64,000 bases of DNA from assembly GCA_964030785.1 (NCBI GenBank), contig OZ034979.1, positions 37,064,484-37,128,483 on the forward strand, read 5' to 3'. Each line of letters opens with the position of its first letter. Position 1 is the stretch's first letter. Position numbers and translations under genes: made by a program. Source of the stretch: Siderastrea siderea. Its lineage: Eukaryota > Cnidaria > Anthozoa > Scleractinia > Rhizangiidae. Under the pieces are notes generated by a model. That model was not told where the DNA came from. It did not search any database and saw nothing but the letters and a program-made list of their open reading frames with translations. Of this stretch, positions 21,213 to 33,200 are shown one piece after another.

Positions 21213-24200
21213 TCAAGTCGACGCGTTCCACTCGGGTGGGTTTGCTTTTGCCTGTTCTATCAGCTTGTCACCAGTCTCTACCAGTCTGCTCAGGTAGAAT
21301 GGCCCAGGTTTAACGGCATGAAAGGTTTCCACAAGTTCTGTTTGGCTACAAAAACAAAACACGACATAAACTAGATTAGGTTCGCCTTAATACGGGACGC
21401 ATTAGACATGTAAACGTAGTATTCAGTTATTCATTAGAGCTGTTTCATGTCTTGCTTCACCTTTTTGTTTTCGTGAGCTTTACAACTGAGTAAAAAATGC
21501 CCTAAAACGTGTAGCATCGAAGGAGAACAAACGCCTAACGTCCCTTTTTTAATCGGACGTGGCTGAAACGTGTTTTCCCGCGCTGCACACTGGTTTAGTG
21601 TCTTTTTATCCCCGCGCATGGTAGCGGGTAATTGACCCCAAGTATTTGTAAGTAAAACGCCAAGTAATACAGGCAAAATTTCGTGCAAATTCAGGCCCAT
21701 GAATGTTGCGTTGCAGGAAGGTAATCCAATTTTAGATTGTTCGCTGATTGCTTTACAACCGCCGTGTGCAACAAAGCTTCAGAAAGCAGTTCTTCCTGCG
21801 ACATAAAAATTTGTTCATGGGCGGAGGTGGTAACTAGCCTGCAAGCAAGCTCTCTCGGGGGTGGGGGCGCGAAGGAGGGAAAAAGGAGAGAACAAACAAT
21901 CTCAACTTGCAACAGAACAATGGCTGCACTGTGCATTTTTTCGTTTGGGGGGGGGGGGGGCGAAACTTGTGATCTCAGTTCATATGGATTCTTCACCATC
22001 ACCACCACCACCAAGAAAAATGTATTTCTTGGTATTAACATAGATTTGTTTCTAAAGTTCGGATTGCTTCATGGCATTATTTTCGCTGATTAGCCAGAGA
22101 TGATCTTTCTGGTTTCATGGTGGTTTAGATGTATTTTCTAACCGAGTTCTAAGCGGTAACACGAACCTGTAGCGGCCAATCTTGGGTGCAACTGTGAATG
22201 TAACGCCTTCAGGGTACAGCTGTAACTCCAACTGTATATCAAGCACAAACTTCACAAACCCCTTCACGGTGGAGAACTCCACTACAAGCCTAGAAAGAAA
22301 ACCATGAAGAGCAAATTACTCAAGTTGTTAAAATGTTCTAAGTACGCTCTAAACTCTCCACCTCAAGGAATTCGAAAACGAATTCATTTATCTTGGAAAT
22401 TGAAGAGCAGAACAGAAAAAAAGGCAAAATTAAAGAAAAGGAAGTGCAAAACATTTGTAAGTTAAGCAAACTACATACCCGTTTTCTCTGAAGGATATAA
22501 GGTGACCAAAACCAAATTTGAAGATCTCGTGTCCCACCGCTTTTGCTTGATACATTAAATCCGACATGTGTGCCAAGACCTGAAGAATTAACAAAATGAG
22601 GCTGCTGCATATCACTTTCTTGTGGTGCTGTTCATTATGCTGTATATAGTGCTTCTAACTTTTGAGTCTATTGGTGAAATCCGTAAGTCTGCTACTGAGC
22701 AGTACTTTCCTGTGGTGCTGTTTATTATGCTGTACAATGTGGCTCTAACTTTTGAGTCTGTGAATGAAATTCTAAAGTGTGACTATTCAAATCGAAGCTA
22801 CCGAGCAGTACTTTCCTGCGGTACTGTTTATTTTGCTGTACATGGTGGCTCTAACTTTTGAGTCTGTGAATGAAATTCTAAAGTGTGACCATTCAAATGG
22901 AAGCTACCGAGCAGTACTTTCCTGCGGTACTGTTTATTGAGCTGTACATGGTGGCTCTCACTTTTGAGTCTGTGATGAAATCCTAAAGTGTGACCATTCA
23001 AATGAAAGCTACTGAGCGGTAAATTTCTTTCATAAGGTTTATCATGCTATAATTGACGACATTCTTGAATTGTAAGATGAACAAACCTTTGGCAACCCTC
23101 TTTTGGTGGGTCCACACATCTGAGTGAGGATGTCAGCACTAACAGACTGCTTCAAAAGTGTATGGACTTTCCTACTGAAGCTTCTGACGCGCTCTGGGAA
23201 TTGACAAAAAAAGAAAAGAAAGAAAAAAAAAAGAATTATGAGGTAGAAATAAGAATTTTCCCTTGATGCAAAATTCTCCGACTTTTCCCTGACCGTGGCA
23301 AGCCTGGCTTACCTAAATCAGTTCGTTAGGTGCAGGTATTTTGAGAGCTTACTCATTCTAAGCATTGTAAGCTTGCTCAAGCTTAGAATAAGCTGGCTCA
23401 TCTAACATTCTAAGCCCACTATGGTTTTGGCCAAACAGGACAATCGCAGGAAACTCAATTTGTACTTTGTTCCAACACAAATTCAATTTCCAGTAGGTGT
23501 ACTGGAGGCAAGTTGCCGGTCAAGCCAGCAGTAATAACTGAGATGGGAATAACGATCTGGTTAATTTGTGATGACAGCAGATTCTTGTTGGGCAATCAGT
23601 GGGTTGAATGCCAACGTATTAAAACTTTCAAGGGGGTCAGTTTCTAAAGAAACTATGGTGCTGCGTCTGTATGGAAGTGAAACACAAAATTTTGGATTTA
23701 TCGATTCACTCTGACGAAGGGCTAACGCTCGAAACGTCAGCTTTTGATTTCTTTACAGTGGCCAAATTACCTTATCAACTGAGTTGATAAATCCAATGTT
23801 TTGTATTAAAACGTTACTGGTGTTTTGCTTACCTGGCGCAGCGTAATGTAGCTGGATGCTGTGTACTTCCTGGTCTGAATCAGATTTCGTACCTGGATTT
23901 TGAAAAAGTGAGCGAAATTTTTTTTAACCCACCACAGAACATAGAAGAAGAAAACTAAAGTAAATGCAAATTACTTAAGACTCTCAACCAAAAACTGCTC
24001 TGCTTAAAGAGCATAACCCAAACGTTTCGTGCTTAGCCCTTCTTCAGTGTGAAGAAGGGGTAAGCCAGAAATGTTTGTGCTAACTAACTTGCTTGACACT
24101 TTTAAGAGGTTTTTTTTTTCCTTTTAACTCACAATGGAACTCTGACACATAACGAATCCCTTTTTAACCCACCACAGAACATAGAGGAAGAAAACTAAAG

Positions 24201-27200
24201 TAAACGCAAATTACTTTAGAATCTCAATCGAAAACCGCTCTACTTAAAGAGCATAACCCAAACGTTTCGCGCTTAGCCCTTCTTCAGTGTGAAGAAGGGG
24301 TAAGCCAGAAATGTTTGTGCTAACTAACTTGCTTGACACTTTTAAGAGGGTTTTTTTTTTACCTTTTCACTCACAATGGAACCCTGACACATAACAAGCC
24401 CCTTTAGAACTTAATAAAATCCCTGTTTTAACGGACACAATTCAGAAGTGCAAACTTACAGTGAAATCTACCAGGACATAACGATTAAATGTCGTCACCC
24501 AACTGAAGTTGACACTAAATCATGAATGTTATTTACTGTTGACTTCAGGTTACTTTACCGCGCGGTGTTGCGAAGTTCGTTGGGAAATTGGGTACTAGGT
24601 TACGAACTAGCCAATAACACTGCGAAGTTCCGAATGTAATTGCGAACTTCGAAACGTAGTTGACAACTTCATTCACGCCGAAGTACAAGATCTGCAGAGT
24701 TCTCGTGCAAACCAAAAGTGGTACTCACAGTGTTGTAGACGAGATGATACAGAGGAAGAAACACCAACATAAATCCATATGCGTGAAGCATCACAGATTC
24801 CACGTGTCACACAAGCATAACGGAGTCTGAGTCATCGACATTAACTACATCGCCTTCTGTCAACAAAGGATTCCCGAAAATTAAAAGCTTCTGGACAGAA
24901 GTTAAGCAATGCCAGCCCGTTTGACGGCCCAGGCAATGACTAAGTAAAAAAACTTGCGAAGTAAGTTCACTGTATAAGTCGCATTTGAAGCCAACGCCGA
25001 ATATCCTTTGCTCCTTGTTTACGATGTCGTCCTATTTGAAATACATGTAGCTTAAAATCCTCTAGCCACTTTCCACGGATTTTGCATTGAGCTACAATTG
25101 GCAGCGACTTCCCCTGTGACTTCAAGGTTTCCATGATTTGCGAATACAGGAGAATAAAAATGAAATTACTGTATTTCGGCGAGAATTTTATAGTTCTACT
25201 TCGGCGGGAATTAAGTTGTCAACTACGTTTCGAAGTTCGCAATTACGTTCGGTATTTAGCAACGTAATTGGCTAGTTCGTAACCTAGTACCTAATTTCCC
25301 AACGAACTTCGCAACACCGCGCGGTAAAGTAACATCAAAACAACTGTAATAATAACGAAATCCGGATATAAATTGCAGGAATAAACCGAATAATGGAACC
25401 CTGACATATAATGAACCCCTTAAGAAACATGTCCCCTGTATAACGAACGATTTTATTGAGTCCAGCAAAAACTACAGTAAAACGTATGAACAGAAACCCA
25501 ATATAACGAGCCCGAGGATAACGAAGTCTCCGTTGTAACGGACACAATTCAGAAGTCCAAACTTACAGTGAACTCTACCACGACGTAACGATTAAATGTC
25601 ATCACCCAACTGAAGTTGAACGGAAATAGATCAGAAAGATGCATCCAAACGCTACATCATGAACGCTTTTTAATAATTGAAATCCGGACATGAATTGCAC
25701 GAATAAACCAAACGCTGGTTGGCGCAAAATGACATTTTTTCGTCTTAAGACAAAAGAAATATCAACCAAACCCCGATATCATATAACAAAGATGTATGCC
25801 CTTTTCCCTCCGAACACACTTTTTCAGTCCTTTGTCACTTCGTTATATCGGGGATCCACCGTACTCCAGTCTTCATTAACCCATTAAGCCACAATATCAA
25901 TATGCATATTCTCCTTAGTGTTCTCCATATATTTCTTATGTTTCTAGTTGGGAGAATTTGCACAAACATCAAGACATTTCATGTTTGGCGATCATTTCCT
26001 TTATTCTCGTGACCTGTGTGTTTGATCAAGTAGGGATATTGTAAGGAGAAATTAGATGTTTGTCACTAGTGGGGCTCAAAGGGTTAACTCTGTATGCATT
26101 CCCTCTATAGACTTACTCGCATTCTTCGGACCAAACAACACAAGCAATTCCACTGTTTCCTTCAGGAACGTAAATTTAGCGTGCTGTTCATTCCACTCTC
26201 CCAGTTCCCATTCCTGTATACTAAAGTACAGAGGAATCGTCAATGGGACCATAAAAATGTGACCGGATTAACGGAGGTTTTTGGTAAAACAAGAAAGTCC
26301 ACTGGACATTGCAAGCGGGCACTGTGCATGCATTGAATTTCACTACAAATGACAGGCCCACAAGTGAAATAACATTTGTATGGCATGACGTAGCCTCCAT
26401 AGTAACACAAATAAAAGGTCATTTCAATGGGTGATATTGTTTTTACTCTGAGGGAAAACCAAGAGGGTAGAGATAACGTTTTGCCACATGCCCCAATATT
26501 GCTCCTGGTGAGATTGACATTGTCACTATAGCATTCATCTGGGAACGCCCCAAGTGGCCGGGAGCGACGAGAGGTAACTGTCCTCGCAGGATATACTACG
26601 GAAGCCAGTGGTTTCGCCCCGTTGCGAGTTAGCCCCGTAACTAATCTAGTTTGTCGCCCAAATATATCGAGTTCGCCCCACGTAAATCGGTGGCGAACTA
26701 CGGGGCGAAACCACCGACATTCTTTACTACTATCCTCTATAAGGTAATAACAGTTTACAACATGAGAATTTTCTTCTGTATCGAGGATGGACTCTCTTGA
26801 CGCAAACGTAACGGTGAGATATTAAAAATGCCCAAGAGGTGAAAAGTATCTACAAAAAAGCATGAATGATGAGGACTAAGGTGGAGCATGAAGAATCAGT
26901 GGTTTATATACCTTTCCAGGAAATCTAACTTATTCTGTAATTCTCTGTGCTCCGGATTGTTCAAAGGATTGCTTGATTTTTCAACCTGATGGAACAAAAT
27001 AAACTAACTCAATAACAAAGAAAATAATACTATAAGACTATAAACAGAAAATAAGCACACGAGTACAATTTTTTTTGCACGTGCAAGTGAAACGAATAAT
27101 TAAGTATGCAAGTAAAAATGTTAGCACATTAGCGCAAAAACTCATACCAAAACTAATACCAACCTCAATTTTAAGTAATCGCAGTTCTTCTTCCTTCTGG

Positions 27201-30200
27201 GCTACTGTTATTTTGAGCTCTTCTTTTTTGTTCTCCAACTCTTCTTTCTCTCTGCATTGACATAATTGATGCACACAGCAATTAATCAAACTTATTAATA
27301 GTAATGGCAATAAGTTTATTTTGTGCAAATGTTCAAATGCCCTTAAATTACAATTCTGCTGAGAGGCCAGATTGAACGTTCGCATATCCCCATTATTACA
27401 GAAACATTACTAAATTCCGAAGTTTCCTAAATAATTCCGAAAAGACGGTTTCTAGTAAGTTTCTTTGTGTGCTTACCTCTGGAGAGAGGATCGCTTGCTT
27501 TCCAGTTCGGAAATTTCTGGAAGGAAAAATATAACATTTTCTTAAAACCGGAATTTAACTGCTTTTTGGTCAAAACTATGCCAAAAAACGACTGTGCACC
27601 TTCAATAATTCAAAAATGCTAACTCTAGGAGAGGAAGACATCATTTAATATATGTTATGGAGGAAATTCTCTAGAAGAGCAAATGGTGATACACACGAAA
27701 TTCAAAAGCAAAAATCACGATATTCATTTTCACGTTTTGTGTTTGATGAGAAGTGCTTTCCATTCTTTTTCAAATAATTTGAAATTACTAATTACACAAG
27801 ATGTTATTTACATTTGATATTGACGACTTGCAGTCGTCGAAACGTTGTGTTCCTATCACTGATTTTAATCTTAAATTGAAAATTAAATTCTCAAAAAACT
27901 GAGAAAATAAAATTTCGTGGTTAGAAATTAAAAGATGGACAAGAAAAGCAGTCTGCCCTCAACTTGAAGCGTTCAATTTATCCTAACACATATCCTATTT
28001 CATAACAAAATTGACTTATATTCTCATTTGAAAATTCATGGCGGGATATCGGCCTGATTCAGGCCACAAAAAATAAATAAATAAATAAATAAATAAAGCT
28101 AATCAATGAGTTGCCCAGTTTAAGAATAGATGGCACAAACAATCATGTACCTTGTTCACTCTTCTGCAAAGCCTCAGTCATGACCTGCATTTCCTCGGCC
28201 ATCTTTGTCTGCTGCTTAAGTTTCTATTTAAAAGGAAGAAATACATAATTTGCTGTTGTGCTAGTTGGAAGAAGTTGTTCAAATATCAAGAGTTCATTCC
28301 GGGCGATCATTTCCTTAATTCTCAGCACTTGCACACTTAATTGTGCATTGATACAAGGAGAAATTTGATGCTGATCACTATTATGGCTTAAGGAGTCAAT
28401 TTATTGTGGCCTAGGTATACACCTACTGGGTAAGGAAAGTGAGTGTAGAATTAGATGTCATGTATTGTACCTTTTCACTCTCATCAAGAGATGACTGAAT
28501 GCCATCGATTTCTTTATCCAAGTTCTCGTCCACTGTGAAGAACAGATTGAAACAGAAATTATTTCACATTTAGCCTTTCACTATAAGGTGAGGTGCTTGT
28601 GAAAATTCTTAATACAGAGTTTACTTTGAAGTGATTAAAACAATTTCATCAGTCAAGATGGTCACTTAAAAAAGTGAGCTGTTCATGAGAATAGTTTCCG
28701 AATCATTTTTTAGGAAAATCCAATTCAAACGAAGCTTGGTCATAGTCCTAAGAAGTCACCAAATTAAGAACATTTATTTTCTTACTATTGTCCAGCAATT
28801 TGAAACAGTCATCCACCATTGCAAGAGATTCCTCAACAACATGCACATCAGCAGCAAGCGCTCTATAATTTTCCTGAAAAACGGTTTGGAGACACTTCAT
28901 TTTTATACTTACAGTTAAGCTGAATCCGTAATTAAAACATGAAGGTCTTTCCTCGCTTATTTGAACTTTCACTTACCCTGCCAGTGACTGGAATGACTAC
29001 ATTGAAACGACAAAAAGCACTGGCAGAAATTGTAAGTACACTGAAACAAGGTCCACATCACATAAAACAAATTACTTTATTGCAATGGGCACTTAAACTG
29101 TTAGGGCTTTGAGCAATTTGTGTAAACTGAGTAGTCATGGGTAAAGAGAAAACATAATACAGCGTAAAGCGGTTTCGGTTTCCTGACAGCATTTTTTTAA
29201 AATTAAAACAACTAACCTTCAATTTAGATACCATTTTTTTGTTCAGCTGATTTTTTCCTTCCTTCCATTCTCTTGTGGCCATTTTTTCACATGCAGAGCG
29301 CAGACGACGAGCATCATTCCGCATTTTCAAAATCTGAATGACAGGACACAAACAGAAAATAACAATCAATCAATCCATTCAATCTACTGACCTAATGGCA
29401 TAACCTGCTTCATTTACTGAATAAATTTTAATTATGTACAGCTGTACCTCTTCTTTAGTAGCAGATTGTGCTTCCATAAATACTTGAGGGTTTGAGGCAT
29501 TCAGCTCCTTTTCCTGCTGCTCAACTTTATCTTTCATCCTAAAGGTAAATATCAAAATTTCGCCTTAAAAAATTCTGAGAAAATTTAAGGCCATCTACAA
29601 ATTGGCTTAAGGACAGTCCCTCCTTTTGTTACTGCACATTCGTTCTGCACATCTCGGGCATGGCCTGAGCCTACTAATACAACAGTATTTTTGCACGGTC
29701 TGTGACTGGAAAAAGCCGATATTTGAGTTTAAATTTGGAGAGAAAATGCCATACATTCTTTGTATTTAAAACTTTTTATTTATTATGGTTGCTTGCTGAA
29801 AAATGCATGGTTACCTACATTTTTGTTTTTAGATTCCAATAGGTCTTGCTAAGATCTGCTCCCCCCCTCCCCCAGAGTCATAACCTTTACAAATATACCT
29901 CTGTATTGGGGACCACCGTCCTTAAGAAGTCCCTTACAAAAGGAATAACTCACTCTGCAGTTTGTGATTCCACAGCTGCAATTGCCTCTTCATAACATTT
30001 CACCTTGGGTGCAGACACAAGTGATGAAACAATCTTCTCTTTTGGGGTTTGAGCTGATTTAAGCTGAAAAAAAAAATACCTGCAGTCAGAACAATATTCA
30101 AGCTAAGCTAAGAAAAGTCTAATTTCAAAACTAACCACAGTGGTTGGTGCGATACTCCTGCGTGTGTTGACCTCTGTTATAAACACAATTTCTGTGATAT

Positions 30201-33200
30201 CAAGGAACTCCTTCAGGGTAATAGGTTTTCTGCGAGGGAATTAATAAGATTTCAATAGTTAGTTCAAATGTTTCCTTAATGATAGCCTTGACCCAATATT
30301 TATTATACATGGAGATCTGGTTCAAACTGGAGGAAGTAAAAAAATTCCAATTTTTTTTTTGTTTGCAATTAAATGTATGGGGTGTGGGCCATTTAAAGTT
30401 GTGCCCGAAGGACATACATTTCTTTGTAAAAAAAAAAAGGAAAATTCAAAGTTCTATATATATTTTTGTTGAGTTTGAATGTAGATCTCTATGAAACTTC
30501 ACATTTTTGCAAAATTCAGTATCACTGCCAAAATCATTAATGAACCTGGTTTCATGTTTCACCAAAATGTTTGAAAATGATGCACTAACTGCAAATTGTA
30601 CTGTTTGTCAGAGGGTGCAAGTTCTTAGGTAATATCTGTATCTAATCCAGTGGATTAACAAAAGCCATGAGTTTTATTGTTGCTGGTGCTTAAACTCAAG
30701 AATTCTGGAACATGAACAAAATAGGAGTATAACTGCTCCAGTCCCCACTGGATGGCATGCATGCATGTCCATTGCAATGTTAATACCCTTCCCCCTGCCT
30801 GCCCCCTTTTCCAGCATCTTGATGTGTTTCCTGAACGGTTCACAGCCCTCATTTTTTTTTTACCTGGGTGGAAAGCCAAAGTAACACACAAGGCAATTGT
30901 GTTGTGGCAATTTTCCTGTTTCAATCATGGTAGTGGGCACAGTAAGCTAAATGTATTGTTCACAATTTTTGCAGATTGCTAGCAAGGTTAAGGCCAAGCC
31001 AGTTATCACTGTTGCAGTAGTGGGCATACCGTGTGAATTTTACCAATCACCACGACAAATGGATGCAATTGTCTTCTATGTCACTGGCTTAAAGAAGTGA
31101 TACCACATTCAGGTTGAAAGTCAGACATGCTAAACACTTCACAAACACAGGAGTTCATTACTTGTGCTTTATCAGGTCAGATAAAATTGGTAATAATGTC
31201 AAGTCTCAATTTTTTTACTTTGACTCAAAAGACATTACTTACTGTGTAACAATCTGGCTCTTTTCCATTTCTTCCACTTCCGTCCTATTTCCATCTTCTG
31301 TTTCTTCGTTAATAATTGACAACTTTCTTGGGTCAAACTCACTTACAGCTTGTTCTTCTGATGAAATGTTCAACCCAAGATTATCACTAGATAGCAACAT
31401 ATCCATATCAGCAGGCTCATGGATACTTTTCACTCTCTGTATGCTGCTGTCAATTTCCTCTTGTCTACATGTACAGCTGGCCTCTAACTTTGATTCTTCC
31501 AGCTGTTGTGGCATTTTCTCACTCTGCAAATCTTGTGATTTGTTCAGCACTGGGGTGCTGTTTGACTTAAAAGCAGCAACTTCTAGACTCCCGGTCAGAT
31601 TTAAAGCCACACTCACACCATCATCTTTAACTGGTTTGAATGGTGATTTAATCATTCCTGAGCCATAGCTAGACGTAACATCCATGCCAGCAGGATCATA
31701 GAGGCTCTTCTGTTTTGACTTTTGTACACTGTTGTCAAGAACTCCAAAGCTACGGCAGGTTGTGAGTTCTACATTATCATCAAGTTCCTCTTTGTTGTAA
31801 CAGGTTGTTGCCTCTAGCAATGGTTCTTCTTGCTGTGGCAATTCCTCTCTCTTCAAATCCTGTGATTTGTTCAATGCTGAGCTGCTGTTTGACCTGTGGA
31901 CAGCTGCTTCAAGAATCCCGGTCAGATTCAAAGCCACACTCACACCATCATCTGTAACTGGTTTGAATGGAAGTTTGATCATTCCTGAGCCATAGCAAGA
32001 TGTAACATCCATGCCAGCAGGCTCATAGATGCTCTTTCGTTTTGACTTTTGTACACTGTTGTCAAGAACTCCAAAGCTACGACAGGTTGTGAGTTCTACA
32101 TTATCATCAAGTTCCTCTTTGTTGTAACAGGTTGTTGCCTCTAGCAATGGTTCTTCTTGCTGTGGCAATTTCTCACTCTTCAAATCCTGCGATTTGTTCA
32201 ATGCTGAGCCACTGTTTGTCCTGTGGACAGCTGCTTCAAGACCCCCATTCTGATTCAAAGCCGCACTCACACCATCATCTGTTAACTGTTTGAATGGTGA
32301 TTTGATCATTCCTGAGCCATAGCAAGATGTAACATCCATGCCAGCAGGCTCATAGATGCTCTTTCGTTTTGAATTTTGTACACTGTTGTCAAGAACCCCA
32401 AAACTACAACAGGTTGTGAGTTCTACATTATCATCAAGTTCCTCTTTGTTGTAACAGGTTGTTGCCTCTAGCAATGGTTCTTCTTGCTGTGGCAATTTCT
32501 TACTCTTCAAATCCTTTGATTTGTTCATTGCTGAGCCACTGTTTGTCCTGTGGACAGGCGCTTCAATACCCCCAGTCAGATTCAAAGTGGCACTCACACC
32601 GTCATCTGTTAACTGTTTGAATGGTGATTTGATCATTCCTGAGCCATAGCAAGATGTACACTTAACATCCATGCCAGCAGGCTCATAGACGCTCTTCCGT
32701 TTTGACTTTTGTATGCTGTTGTCAAGAACTCCAAAGCTACGACAGGTTGTAAGTTCAATATTATCATCAACCTCCTCTTGCTTGTAACAGCTTGTTACCT
32801 CTAGTGATGATGCTTCTAGCAGTTGTGGTATTTTTTGGCCTTGCAAATCTCGTGCTTTGCTCAATGCCGAGTTGTTGTTTGATCTGCGAGTGGCAGCTTC
32901 TAGACACCTGGTCAGATTTAAAGTTGCACTCACACTGTCGCTTGGTTTGAATGGTGATGTGATCACTCCCGTCCCATAGCAAGATGTAACCTCCATGCCA
33001 GTAGGCTCATAGATGCTCTTCCGTTTTGTCTTTTGTGTGCTACTGTCAAGAACTCTAAAGCTTTGACAGGTTGTTAGTTCTACATTATCATTATCATCAA
33101 ACCCTGGCTTCTGGCTCTGTGTTTCATTCCAGCCACCACAATCAGGTACAGCTGACAGGTCTGTAATCACACCTAAGGGCTGCCTACTGGTATTTCCAGT

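Noticed and set aside
21691..22093. ORFs on both strands around a poly-G tract
   Set aside because: Low-complexity translation of GGG/CCC and CAC runs inside the last KNL1 intron.
26240..26422. Possible KNL1 exon (FYLCYYGGYVMPYK frame) after a CCCTCAG acceptor
   Set aside because: The phase and residues do not fit between the helical exon at 26912 and the RWD exons; no RWD resemblance.
31114..31668. 184-codon plus-strand ORF
   Set aside because: Antisense to the end of the KNL1 large exon; no splice context or family resemblance.
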